From assembly GCA_023410445.1 (NCBI GenBank), contig JAEYPT010000001.1, positions 62,001 to 126,000 on the forward strand: DNA of 64,000 bases. Direction: 5' to 3'. Shown piece after piece: positions 9,664 through 18,029 of this stretch. A model generated the notes under the pieces. The model did not search any database. It worked only from the letters and a program-made list of their open reading frames with translations, and was not told the origin of the DNA. Numbering within the stretch: position 1 is the first letter of the stretch; every line of letters starts with the position of its first letter. The DNA is from Bacillota bacterium (GTDB taxonomy: Bacteria; Bacillota; Clostridia; Oscillospirales; Acutalibacteraceae). A program made the position numbers and the translations under genes.

Positions 9664-9672
9664 ATTGTACCA
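9664..9672 (-). promoter_or_regulatory. Extended -10 promoter of aminotransferase-trpS
   Basis: Read on the minus strand, TGG-TACAAT (9672 to 9664) is an extended -10 element. The -35 region is weak. It predicts a leader of about 140 bases. Confidence 0.5.
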
Positions 9673-9759
9673 CAGAATGAGGAAGGCGAACAGAAAAAAA
9701 CTGCAGTTGTGCAAATATTCTCGGATGCGATCAAATCCGATTAAATATTCCGCCATGTT

Positions 9760-9802
9760 ATGACAAAGCTGACAAAATACGAATGGTATAATCGATTTGT
9801 CA
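9760..9802 (+). promoter_or_regulatory. spoIIE promoter with 21-base spacer and Spo0A-box-like repeats
   Basis: A perfect extended -10 (TGG-TATAAT, hexamer 9787-9792) is preceded by ATGACA (9760-9765) with a 21-base spacer. The Spo0A-activated sigma-A promoter of B. subtilis spoIIE is known for the same over-long spacing. TGACAAA occurs twice as a direct repeat (9761-9767, 9770-9776) and once inverted (TTTGTCA, 9796-9802). Each copy differs by one base from the 0A-box consensus TGNCGAA. That Spo0A binds here is inference. Confidence 0.6.
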
Positions 9803-9844
9803 ACATCTGGACAAGCTGTTAAAATTTTCTATGGCGGTGATTGT

Positions 9845-12175
9845 ATGGCCAAGGCGAAGGCACAGCGGGTGCGATTTTCGGAATTAGCCGCAGCTCCCGC
9901 AAAAGCGATGGCACAGCAGTTGGTCGGGTTTACGGTCGGCCTGCTCTGCGCGCGGGGGGTCGTGTTCGGGCAGTATGCCCCGTTCGGGGTGGCGGCGGTG
10001 GCTGCGATGCCCTATTCCGTGCTGTGGAGCGTGATTCTAGGCAGCACGGCGGGGTATCTTCTGCCGTCTTCGGCAGTGATTCCCATTCATTATATTGCGG
10101 CGTTGCTGGCTGCCGCGGCCATCCGATGGACGCTAAACGACCTCGTCAAGCTGCGTTCGCATCCGTGGTTCGCTCCCGTCGCGGCCTTTCTGCCGCTTCT
10201 GGCAACCGCCATCGCCATTGTGGCGGTCAACGGCTCCGGGGCGTCGGTGACTGCTCTCTACATTTCGGAATCCCTTCTGGCGGGGGGAGTCGCCTACTTC
10301 GTTTCCCGCACGGTTCGGGCCGCAGAGTCGGGCAGGAGCATCGGGGAGTGGAATACGCAGGAAATCACCTGCGCGTCTTTTTCTGCGGGGGTTCTGCTTC
10401 TTTCGTTCTCCGGGCTTTCGGTGGGCGGCATCTCGCTGGGGCGGGTTCTGGCTGTGCTGGCCATCCTGTTCGCCGCACGTTACGGCGGAGTGAGCGGGGG
10501 CAGCGTGGCGGGTATCACCGCGGGCATTGTGTTCAGTCTCTCCACAACAGGCCTGAACTATCTTTCGGGCGCTTACGCGCTCGGCGGCCTGATGGCGGGG
10601 CTGTTTTCGCCGCTCGGCAGGCTGGCTCTGGCGGCTGCGTTCGTCATATCCAACACGGTCGCTTCACTTCAGGTCGGCAACCGGAGCGAAGTGATGAACG
10701 GCCTTTACGAGGTCATGGCGGCCACGGTGATCTACGTGGTGATACCCGCGAAGGCAGGGAGTCCGCTGGTCGGCATTTTCTCCCGCAGCGACGATTCCTC
10801 CCGGGCGGAAGGTTTGCGCCGAACCGTCATCATGAAGCTGGATTATGCTGCAAAGGCGCTCGGAAGTGTTTCAGACGCGGTGGAGGAGGTTTCCCACAAG
10901 CTTTCCGTCACCTGCGCTCCGGATATCAGCGGGGTGTACCACAGAGCGGTAGACGAGGTCTGCCGGAGCTGCGGGCTGAAAACCTATTGCTGGGACCGCA
11001 ATTTCAATGACAGTATGAATTCCCTGAACGATCTGACGGAGCGCCTGCGCACCAAGGGCCGGATTTCCCGCGAAGATTTCAGTTCGCAGTTTGCCTCCCA
11101 CTGCAGCCGCCTAAGCCTGATGGAAGAGACTGTCAACCGCAACTACAGCGAGTTTGTCGTCAAGGATGCCGCGGAGCAGCGGGCCCAGCAGGTGCGCAGC
11201 GTGGTTGCCGACCAGTTCGATACCACCAGCCGGATGCTCGAGGAAATGGCCGGGGAGCTGGAGCTGTATGAACGCTTCGATTTCAACGCAGCCCAAAAGG
11301 TGGAGGAGGCGCTGCGCCTTTCGGGTATCCAGCCCTACGACGTCAGCTGCCGCACCGACCGATTCGGCCGGATGACGGTGGAAATCGTCTCGGCGCCGGT
11401 CGAATACGCGCGCCTGAACCGCGCGGAGCTCACTGATGAAATTTCGAGGGCCTGCGGGCGCACATTCCAGCAGCCATGCGTTAGCTCGGTCAAGGGCAAA
11501 TGCCGCATTCAAATGAGCGAGCTGCCCGCGTTTCGGGTCAAAATCGGGTGCGCACAGCACGTGTGCGGAAACGGTCAGCTCTGCGGCGACAGCTGGGACA
11601 GCTTTTCGGATGGAGACGGACGTCAGGTCGCCCTGGTGTGCGACGGCATGGGCACGGGCGGCCGTGCTGCGGTGGACGGAGCCATGGCGAGCGGCATCAT
11701 GGGGCGTCTGGTTCGCGCGGGCATCGGCTTCGACGCCGCGCTGAAAATCGTCAATTCCGCCCTGTTGGTAAAGTCCGGCGACGAATCCCTTTCCACGCTT
11801 GATCTGGTTTCGCTTGACCTTTTCAGCGGGAGTGCCGAATTTCTGAAGGCCGGCGCGCCGGTCAGCGTGATCCGCAAGTCGGGCCACGCGATTTTGGTGG
11901 ACACGCCCAGCCTGCCGGTCGGCATTCTGAACGACACCAGTTTCGCCAAGTTTTCGGAGACCGTGGCGGCCGGAGACCTGATCCTTCTGATGTCCGACGG
12001 GGCGCTGAGCTCGGGGAGCGACTGGATCTGTACGGAAACAGAAAAGTGGGACGGCAGAATTCCGCAGGAGTTGGCGGAATCTATCGTTTCGCAGGCTATC
12101 GCGAAGCGCCGTGACGGCCATGACGATGACATTACGGTCCTGGCGATGCTGGTGTCGGCACAGGAGCCGGAGTGA
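9845..12175 (+). CDS. spoIIE: Stage II sporulation protein E, PP2C-type phosphatase
   Basis: A 776-residue membrane phosphatase. In sporulating Firmicutes it dephosphorylates SpoIIAA-P in the forespore to release sigma-F and also acts at the polar septum with FtsZ. The N-terminal half (about residues 25-310) holds roughly ten hydrophobic spans; the C-terminal PP2C domain shows the metal-binding aspartates in CDGMGTGG, LLMSDGALSS and DDDITVLAMLV. Length is close to the usual 800 or so. The ATG at 9845 has GGCGGTGA just upstream; a TTG at 9797 would lie inside the promoter and is not used. The gene is monocistronic, between the promoter at 9760-9792 and a strong terminator. It shows the organism is, or recently was, a spore former. 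Confidence 0.95.
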   Translation: MAKAKAQRVRFSELAAAPAKAMAQQLVGFTVGLLCARGVVFGQYAPFGVAAVAAMPYSVLWSVILGSTAGYLLPSSAVIPIHYIAALLAAAAIRWTLNDLVKLRSHPWFAPVAAFLPLLATAIAIVAVNGSGASVTALYISESLLAGGVAYFVSRTVRAAESGRSIGEWNTQEITCASFSAGVLLLSFSGLSVGGISLGRVLAVLAILFAARYGGVSGGSVAGITAGIVFSLSTTGLNYLSGAYALGGLMAGLFSPLGRLALAAAFVISNTVASLQVGNRSEVMNGLYEVMAATVIYVVIPAKAGSPLVGIFSRSDDSSRAEGLRRTVIMKLDYAAKALGSVSDAVEEVSHKLSVTCAPDISGVYHRAVDEVCRSCGLKTYCWDRNFNDSMNSLNDLTERLRTKGRISREDFSSQFASHCSRLSLMEETVNRNYSEFVVKDAAEQRAQQVRSVVADQFDTTSRMLEEMAGELELYERFDFNAAQKVEEALRLSGIQPYDVSCRTDRFGRMTVEIVSAPVEYARLNRAELTDEISRACGRTFQQPCVSSVKGKCRIQMSELPAFRVKIGCAQHVCGNGQLCGDSWDSFSDGDGRQVALVCDGMGTGGRAAVDGAMASGIMGRLVRAGIGFDAALKIVNSALLVKSGDESLSTLDLVSLDLFSGSAEFLKAGAPVSVIRKSGHAILVDTPSLPVGILNDTSFAKFSETVAAGDLILLMSDGALSSGSDWICTETEKWDGRIPQELAESIVSQAIAKRRDGHDDDITVLAMLVSAQEPE

Positions 12176-12225
12176 GTTTTTTGGGGAGTTTTCCATAAGA
12201 GGACGGGCATTTCGGGCCCGCCCAG

Positions 12226-12254
12226 GCCCGGCCGGTGACGCGGCCGGGCTTTTT
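12226..12254 (+). terminator. Rho-independent terminator of spoIIE
   Basis: A 9-bp GC stem (GCCCGGCCG at 12226-12234, CGGCCGGGC at 12241-12249, loop GTGACG) is followed by TTTTT. Confidence 0.9.
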
Positions 12255-12653
12255 GCGTCTTTTTGCAGGCTGAAAGCGGAAGAATTCCGGATTTCTTGTG
12301 CTTCCTCCACGAGAAATAGGTGCGCCTGTTTCTGATTTCGTTAAATACTTACCAAAATGCAGATTTGGTGAAAAATCAGGATTGACAAAAGCGTGGAAAG
12401 CAGTATTATTGTACTAAACAAGTAATACAAAAATAAGTCCAAAACAGCTATCTATGCCATACGTTCCGCAAAAAAGAAATTGTTAAATTTTCTGTTAACA
12501 GACTGTAAATTCCGCCCGCTTTCATTGAGACCCGGAGGCCGTAATGCTATAGTTAAAAATGGCGCACGGTGGCCGGATTGTCCAAAAAGGAAAACCGGAA
12601 AAACCGCCGGGCCCGGAAACCGGGGAGAGACCTTCCCAAAGGAGAATGAGTAT
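12255..12653 (+). other. Intergenic region and long leader of the first efflux operon
   Basis: About 400 bases without a convincing gene. It holds one strong promoter (12382-12409) and a leader of roughly 235 bases before the TolC-like start. The leader includes an AT-rich segment with GTTAAATTTTCTGTTAAC (about 12482-12499). An open frame continues upstream from the TolC-like start, but it has no signal peptide before residue 59 and no ribosome binding site, so I treat it as non-coding. Confidence 0.6.
12382..12409 (+). promoter_or_regulatory. Sigma-A promoter of the first efflux operon
   Basis: A perfect -35 TTGACA (12382-12387), a 16-base spacer and -10 TATTAT (12404-12409). It is the strongest-looking promoter upstream of the TolC-like gene. 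Confidence 0.75.
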
Positions 12654-13700
12654 ATGAGGAAATGGATCAGCATTTTACTGATTGCAGCGCTTGCCGTATC
12701 GCTGGAAACACCGGCTTTTGCGGCGGAACAGAGTACGCAGGCGGTCACGCCGGTCACCGTGTCGCTGGGGACCATCGAGCAGATTATGTCCGACAACAAT
12801 CTGGACATTCGCACCGTCGAAAACGACCTGCGCAACACCAAGGAACAGTATAATGATGCTAAGGGCGCAGACAAAGACAGCAGCGCGGCCAACGCGTACA
12901 AAATTGCCCAGACGAAGTATGAGCAGCAGGTGCAGCAGAAAGTGCTGAGCGCGAAGCAGCAGTACATAAGCTTCTGCGTGGATAATGTTCAGCTTCAGGC
13001 CGATCAGGTCTCTGCCGACAACGATAAGAAGACGCTTAGTCAGAAGTACGGCCAACTGCAAAAAGGGTATATTTCTCAAAAGGATTACAACGATGCCCTT
13101 GACCAGGCGAATAAATCGCAGAATACGCTTGTCGCACAGCAGAACAAGCTGATTCGCGGGAAGCAGGATCTCCTGACTCTGCTGAACATACCGGACAGCG
13201 TGAAATATACGATTCTGCCCGTCACCGAAAAGGATATGGATATCACCGGAATCCCGTCCATCGTCTACGGCGCGGACGAAATCCTGATGGTTACCCGCAA
13301 CGCCGACATCATCGCGGCGGAACAGAATTACGATTTTACCAAGGATGATCTTTCCAACAGCAGTTCCACCATCGATAACGCTTACATCAGCTGGCAACAG
13401 ACGATTAGCAATCGCAAAGCCTCCTTTAAGCAGCTGTACGATTCCTTGATGAACTACTACCAGACCTGTCAGCTTGACGCAGAGAGCGTTCAGCGGAAAA
13501 CAAGCGATCTTACGGTGGAAAAACAAAAGCTAAAGCAGGGCTTTTCTTCTCAGACAAAGGTAGACCAGGCAAACCTCAGCTTGCTGCTTGCCGAGGCCAC
13601 GCAGGCGCTTGACCAGAGCAATGCCTATACAGCACTGATGAGTTATCAAAATATGAAAAACGGCTATACGGCAACCGGATCAGGGAGCGCGGTACAATGA
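12654..13700 (+). CDS. TolC-like secreted coiled-coil protein of an efflux operon
   Basis: A 348-residue protein with a clear signal peptide (MRKWISILLIAALAV... ending in PAFAAE) and long Gln/Lys/Ala-rich helical segments typical of TolC-family helical barrels. It is the first gene of a four-gene operon with an HlyD-like adaptor, a MacB-like ATPase and an FtsX-type permease, the order expected of a tripartite exporter. TolC normally spans an outer membrane, yet the neighbourhood is that of a monoderm spore former. Here the protein would sit on the outer face of the membrane, perhaps as a wall-spanning or adaptor-bound coiled coil. The start is set by AAAGGAGAATG at 12639-12649. The family call rests on architecture and context more than on a single motif. 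Confidence 0.7.
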   Translation: MRKWISILLIAALAVSLETPAFAAEQSTQAVTPVTVSLGTIEQIMSDNNLDIRTVENDLRNTKEQYNDAKGADKDSSAANAYKIAQTKYEQQVQQKVLSAKQQYISFCVDNVQLQADQVSADNDKKTLSQKYGQLQKGYISQKDYNDALDQANKSQNTLVAQQNKLIRGKQDLLTLLNIPDSVKYTILPVTEKDMDITGIPSIVYGADEILMVTRNADIIAAEQNYDFTKDDLSNSSSTIDNAYISWQQTISNRKASFKQLYDSLMNYYQTCQLDAESVQRKTSDLTVEKQKLKQGFSSQTKVDQANLSLLLAEATQALDQSNAYTALMSYQNMKNGYTATGSGSAVQ

Positions 13701-15043
13701 TAAAAAAACTGTTTCGTCCTACCAAGAAAAAAATTATTTTCCTCGTTATTATTCTGGTCGTGATTGTAGGAATCGCCTATTCCTGTTCACTGCAGTCAAA
13801 GGCGAAAAGCGTTCATGCGGGCATGGCCTACACCACGCTGAAAAAATCTACACTTCAGAATACAGTCAGCGTATCCGGTACGGTCCACAGTGACAATCCC
13901 GTCAACGTCTACACAACTCTCGCCGCCCCGGTTGCAAAAACCTGCGTTTCGGTCGGCGACGTAGTCAAAAAGGGCGACGTTCTCGCCGTACTGGACAGCA
14001 AAAGCTTGCAGAAGGATGTGGAGCAGCAGCAGTACGCAACGGCCGACGCGGAAACCTCGGCGAATCTTTCGCTGCAGAAGGCAAAGTCGGATTACTCGAA
14101 CGCCATGTATATTTATAATAACGACCTGAGCAACGGTCTGCTGACCGCGAAATCCACGCTGAGCTCTTCCAAAGGAGCGCTGGATGCCGAAACGAGCACC
14201 TGGAACTACGACCAGTACCTGTACAAGAACGGCCAGCTTTCCAAAATGGAGCTGGACCAGGAGCAGGTGAAATATAATAAAGCCGTCAGTGATTACAATG
14301 CCGCGCAGCAGTCGTTGACCGCCGCGCAGAATCAGGCGGATCAGGACCTGAAAACCGCAAAGAACGCTTACGACGCGGCTGTGGCAAAATGCGCGGACAA
14401 AAGCCAGCGGTCGTCGCTGGAAAAGCTGCAGCAGAACATGCAGGATTCCAACATTATGGCGCCTGCGGACGGAACGATCACCTACAAAAACGCGACCGTA
14501 GGCGTAGCGCCTACCGGAATCCTGTTCAAGATTGAGGATACCGGCGACCTGATCGTCGACACGCAGATCAAGGAACTGGACGCGGACGTTATTACGGCGG
14601 GCAAAAAGGTTATTATCAAGTCAGATGCCACGGGGAGCGCACAGATCTCCGGCGTGGTCTCCAGCGTGGCCCCTGCCGCGACGCAGAGCACGGAAGGTAC
14701 AAGCGACGTGACCTTCGCGGCTAAGATCAAGGTTACGGGCAAGAATCCGGCACTGAAAATCGGTATGAAGGCAAAGCTGCAGATCGTTGAGCAGGAAAAG
14801 AGCGGGATCTTCGTCATCCCCTACGATGCGCTTGTCCAAAAGGAAGGCGGAGCTCAATCGGTGTTTGTCGCCGAGAAACAGGGAACCCTTTACCGCGCGA
14901 AGGAAGTCCCGGTGAAAACCGGCATGGAGAGTGACGTTTCCGTCGAAATTACCGGCTCCGGTCTGACGGACGGCACCATTGTGGTGAACAATCCGGACGG
15001 TGTAAAGGCCGGCGATATTCTTCAGCTTTCCAAGGGGGCGTAA
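13697..15043 (+). CDS. HlyD/MacA-like efflux adaptor subunit
   Basis: A 448-residue membrane-fusion-type protein. One N-terminal span (about residues 11-28) anchors it. It is followed by the first biotinyl-lipoyl half (VGDVVKKGDVLAVLDSK), a long helical hairpin (about residues 110-240), the second lipoyl half (IMAPADGTITYKNATVG) and beta-barrel segments. In MacAB systems the adaptor links the ATPase-permease to TolC and stimulates ATP turnover. It overlaps the TolC-like gene by four bases (ATGA), and the ATPase gene starts three bases after its stop, so the operon is tightly coupled. The substrate is unknown; antimicrobial peptides, lipids or siderophores are typical for the family. Confidence 0.88.
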   Translation: MIKKLFRPTKKKIIFLVIILVVIVGIAYSCSLQSKAKSVHAGMAYTTLKKSTLQNTVSVSGTVHSDNPVNVYTTLAAPVAKTCVSVGDVVKKGDVLAVLDSKSLQKDVEQQQYATADAETSANLSLQKAKSDYSNAMYIYNNDLSNGLLTAKSTLSSSKGALDAETSTWNYDQYLYKNGQLSKMELDQEQVKYNKAVSDYNAAQQSLTAAQNQADQDLKTAKNAYDAAVAKCADKSQRSSLEKLQQNMQDSNIMAPADGTITYKNATVGVAPTGILFKIEDTGDLIVDTQIKELDADVITAGKKVIIKSDATGSAQISGVVSSVAPAATQSTEGTSDVTFAAKIKVTGKNPALKIGMKAKLQIVEQEKSGIFVIPYDALVQKEGGAQSVFVAEKQGTLYRAKEVPVKTGMESDVSVEITGSGLTDGTIVVNNPDGVKAGDILQLSKGA

Positions 15044-15045
15044 CC

Positions 15046-15768
15046 ATGTGCCGCAATATTATTGAAATGAAGGATATCGTAAAGAATTACTATATCGGTA
15101 CGCCCAATGAACTGCATATTTTGAAGGGGATTTCCCTGACAGTGCAGGAGGGGGAATTCGTCGCGATCGTGGGTGCCTCCGGCTCCGGAAAAAGTACGCT
15201 GATGAACATGATCGGCGTGCTGGACCGCCCGACCGCCGGAACGTACGTCCTCGACGGAATCCCAATTTCCAAGATGACGGATAATCAGCTTTCTGATGTG
15301 CGGAACAAAAAGATCGGCTTCGTTTTCCAGACCTTCAACCTGATTCCGCGCAACAACGCTCTGAAAAACGTGGAGTTGCCCATGCTGTACGCCGGGTTGG
15401 ACCGCAAAAAGCGCACCAGCCGCGCCAAAGAGCTGCTGGCCCTTGTAGGCATGGAGGACCGTATGTTCCATGAGCCGAACGAGCTTTCCGGCGGACAGAA
15501 GCAGCGCGTCGCCATCGCGCGGGCAATGGCAAACGATCCCGCTATTTTGCTGGCTGACGAGCCCACCGGCGCTCTGGATTCGACTACGGGCCGCATGGTG
15601 ATGGATTTGTTCCACCGCGTGCATGAAAAGGATGGAAAAACCATCGTGCTGATAACGCATAATCCGGAGCTCGCAGAGGAAACGGAGCGCGTCGTCACGA
15701 TCCGCGACGGTATGGTCATCGACGACCGCCCCGGCTCGGGAAAGGCGGTGCAGTTGGAATGTTCCTGA
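15046..15768 (+). CDS. MacB/LolD-type ABC transporter ATP-binding protein
   Basis: A 240-residue ATPase. Walker A is GASGSGKST, the signature is LSGGQKQRVAIARA, Walker B is ILLADEPTGALD, and the switch histidine is in VLITHN. These are diagnostic of the MacB/LolD/FtsE class that works with FtsX-fold permeases by mechanotransmission. The stop overlaps the permease start by ten bases (15759-15768). Energises the exporter encoded at 12654-17027. Confidence 0.95.
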   Translation: MCRNIIEMKDIVKNYYIGTPNELHILKGISLTVQEGEFVAIVGASGSGKSTLMNMIGVLDRPTAGTYVLDGIPISKMTDNQLSDVRNKKIGFVFQTFNLIPRNNALKNVELPMLYAGLDRKKRTSRAKELLALVGMEDRMFHEPNELSGGQKQRVAIARAMANDPAILLADEPTGALDSTTGRMVMDLFHRVHEKDGKTIVLITHNPELAEETERVVTIRDGMVIDDRPGSGKAVQLECS

Positions 15769-17027
15769 AAGAAAATATCCTTTTAGCTGTTTCCGGCCTG
15801 AAATCCAATAAGATGCGCGCCTTTCTGACCATGCTCGGTATCATCATCGGCATCGGTTCCGTTATCGCGATCGTGTCCATCGGCAACGCGGTGACGCAGA
15901 ATGTAAGCGACACCATGTCCAGCATGGGCGCGAGCAATATTTACGTCTATGTGGCAAAAAGCGACAACGACAGCATCTATAACCAGATGGGCGGCGGAAG
16001 CGGCGATAAGATGGACGACAGCGACCTGCTGACCGAAGATCAGATCCAAGCGATGCAAAATAAGTTTTCGAACGAGATCAAAGCCGTTGCGCTTTACGAT
16101 CAGGTGGGAACGGGCAAAGCGGAAGACGGCCACAATTACGCCAATGTTTCTATTTACGGTACCAATCCGGGTTTTGTGCAGGTTGAAAATGTCACGATGA
16201 TCAGCGGGCGCTATCTGCAGGACCGCGATATCAGCGGGCACCGGCACGTGGCGGTTGTTTCCGATAAGCTGGTTGCCAATATGTTCCGCAGCGGAGAAGA
16301 CCCGCTCGGCAAGGAAGTGGATATTTCCACCGACGACAGCACGCAGAGCTATACGATTGTCGGCGTTTACAAGAGTCAGCAGTCCGGCATGATGTCGGGC
16401 AACGCTTCGGGGAAGGACGTCCGCACGACCATGTACGTCCCGATCAGCGTGACGAAGGAAACGGCCGCCAACCAGAATTACGCCAACTTTGAGCTCAAGC
16501 CGAAGGGGGTGGAGGATACAGCGGATTTCACGAAGCGGCTGGAAGCCTACATGAAAAAGCTGTATGTCAATAACCCCAAATACACCTGCAGCGTCTATAA
16601 CGAAGAAAATATGCTCAGCCAGGTGACCTCCGTTCTGGGAACACTCTCGGTCGCGGTGGCGGCCATCGCGGCAATTGCCCTGCTTGTCGGCGGCGTTGGC
16701 GTGATGAATATCATGCTGGTTTCGGTGACCGAACGCACAAGGGAAATCGGAACGCGCAAGGCCCTCGGCGCCCGCAGCAGCTATATCCGCATGCAGTTCA
16801 TTGTGGAATCCATCATCATCTGCCTGATCGGAGGGGTGATTGGAATTTTGTCCGGAATCGGGCTTGCCGCGCTCGGGGTGAGTCTGCTCAAGATGAGTTT
16901 GGTGATTTCCGTGCCGACGATTCTGATCAGTGTCGCATTCTCCATGCTGATCGGCGTTTTCTTCGGCTACTATCCGGCCAAGAAGGCCAGCCAGCTCGAC
17001 CCGATCGAGGCCCTGCGGTACGAATAA
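15759..17027 (+). CDS. MacB-like FtsX-fold ABC permease
   Basis: A 422-residue permease with the MacB topology: one span near residues 18-40, a large extracytoplasmic domain (about 45-285), then three spans at the C-terminus. Family landmarks are LTMLGIIIGIGSVI near the start, the segment around VGGVGVMNIMLVSVTERT before the third span, and REIGTRKALGAR. It is the last gene of the operon and is followed by a strong terminator. In Firmicutes such permeases often pair with adaptors for peptide export or resistance, but a matching TolC-like gene in the same operon is less usual. Confidence 0.93.
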   Translation: MFLKENILLAVSGLKSNKMRAFLTMLGIIIGIGSVIAIVSIGNAVTQNVSDTMSSMGASNIYVYVAKSDNDSIYNQMGGGSGDKMDDSDLLTEDQIQAMQNKFSNEIKAVALYDQVGTGKAEDGHNYANVSIYGTNPGFVQVENVTMISGRYLQDRDISGHRHVAVVSDKLVANMFRSGEDPLGKEVDISTDDSTQSYTIVGVYKSQQSGMMSGNASGKDVRTTMYVPISVTKETAANQNYANFELKPKGVEDTADFTKRLEAYMKKLYVNNPKYTCSVYNEENMLSQVTSVLGTLSVAVAAIAAIALLVGGVGVMNIMLVSVTERTREIGTRKALGARSSYIRMQFIVESIIICLIGGVIGILSGIGLAALGVSLLKMSLVISVPTILISVAFSMLIGVFFGYYPAKKASQLDPIEALRYE

Positions 17028-17052
17028 CTCAAACCCTATTTCTCACATCAAG

Positions 17053-17080
17053 AAGGCCCGGGAGCAATCCCGGGCCTTTC
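17053..17080. terminator. Terminator between efflux operon and tatD
   Basis: A perfect 11-bp stem (AAGGCCCGGGA at 17053-17063, TCCCGGGCCTT at 17068-17078, loop GCAA). It lies between convergent genes and can act in both directions. Confidence 0.85.
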
Positions 17081-17089
17081 CGTATCTCG

Positions 17090-17872
17090 TTATGCCTGCT
17101 GAATCCGGAACAGCGTTTCAGCGTTCTTCCGGGTCCGGTCCAAAAGCGCCTGTACCTCTTCGCCGCGGATCTCTGCAATTTTTTCCGCCGAGTACGCGAT
17201 TCTGGAGGAGTCGTTGCGCTGCCCGCGGAACGGAACCGGCGTCATGTAAGGACAGTCCGTTTCCATCAGCAGCCGGTCCGCAGGGACCATCTTTGCAACT
17301 TCAACGGATGTTTTCGCGTTTTTGAACGTTACCGCTCCGCCCAGACCGATGTACATGCCGAGCTTTAAAATTTCCCGCGCTGTTTCCACACTGCCGGAAA
17401 AGCAGTGAACCACACCGGCCGGTTTCAGGTGTTTCAGAACTTCCAGTGTGTCGCCGTGCGCGTCCCGGTCGTGGATGATGACCGGCAGGTGATGAGCGTT
17501 CGCCAGTTCCACCTGGCGCTCAAAAGCAGCGATCTGCACATCGCGCGGGGCGTTTTCCTCAAAGTGAAAGTCAAGGCCGATTTCGCCTACTGCCACCACC
17601 TTTGGTGCGCCGAGCAGCGATTCCAGTCGGCCGATAAAATCCTCCGGCGCATCCTTCACACATTCCGGATGAATGCCGACGGCGGCGTAAATATAGCCGA
17701 TCTTTGCCGCAAGGGCAATCGACGCCTCCGAGGACGGAAGGTCGGCCCCGCAGTTGACGACCGTGCAGACCCCGGCTTCCGGCAAAATCCTGCCGAGTAG
17801 TTCTTCCCGGTCATCGTCGAACGCCGGGTCGTCGTAATGGGCGTGGCTGTCGAATATATTGCAGTATGTCAT
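17090..17872 (-). CDS. tatD: TatD family metal-dependent deoxyribonuclease
   Basis: A 260-residue TIM-barrel hydrolase. Metal ligands are visible in DSHAHYDDPAF (HxH), GEIGLDFHF, HDRDAH and METDCPY. TatD-family enzymes are 3'-5' exonucleases or DNases with a role in DNA repair or turnover. The gene follows metG on the same strand, the metG-tatD arrangement common in Firmicutes, although a terminator-like hairpin at 17943-17968 lies between them here. Confidence 0.93.
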   Translation of the reverse strand: MTYCNIFDSHAHYDDPAFDDDREELLGRILPEAGVCTVVNCGADLPSSEASIALAAKIGYIYAAVGIHPECVKDAPEDFIGRLESLLGAPKVVAVGEIGLDFHFEENAPRDVQIAAFERQVELANAHHLPVIIHDRDAHGDTLEVLKHLKPAGVVHCFSGSVETAREILKLGMYIGLGGAVTFKNAKTSVEVAKMVPADRLLMETDCPYMTPVPFRGQRNDSSRIAYSAEKIAEIRGEEVQALLDRTRKNAETLFRIQQA

Positions 17873-17929
17873 AGTTCCTCCGATGGTTCAATAACTTTAT
17901 TGTAATTGTTTGGACACTCCGCAGCTTTG

Positions 17930-17968
17930 GAAAATAAAACAACCGGGAGAATCCGAAAACTCTCCCGG
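17930..17968 (-). terminator. Terminator of metG
   Basis: On the minus strand CCGGGAGA (17968-17961) pairs with TCTCCCGG (17950-17943) and is followed by TTGTTTTATTTT. It would separate metG from tatD, at least partly. Confidence 0.7.
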
Positions 17969-18029
17969 CCGAATATGCTGACAATAAACTCTGGCGAAAT
18001 GCCGGGCCATGCGCGCAGCCTCAGGCTGC

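Larger units (their letters stand above)
9516..9844. other. Divergent intergenic region between aminotransferase and spoIIE
   Basis: 329 bases without a gene. The left part is the roughly 140-base leader of the aminotransferase-trpS transcript, with no T-box consensus and no obvious riboswitch. The right part holds the spoIIE promoter. In between (9690-9750) the sequence is AT-rich without a recognisable element. Confidence 0.7.

Noticed and set aside
9797..9844. Upstream TTG extension of spoIIE
   Set aside because: The TTG overlaps the region just behind the -10 and lacks a ribosome binding site; ATG 9845 is better placed.
12480..12653. N-terminal extension of the TolC-like gene
   Set aside because: It would bury the clear signal peptide starting at residue 59 and has no ribosome binding site.
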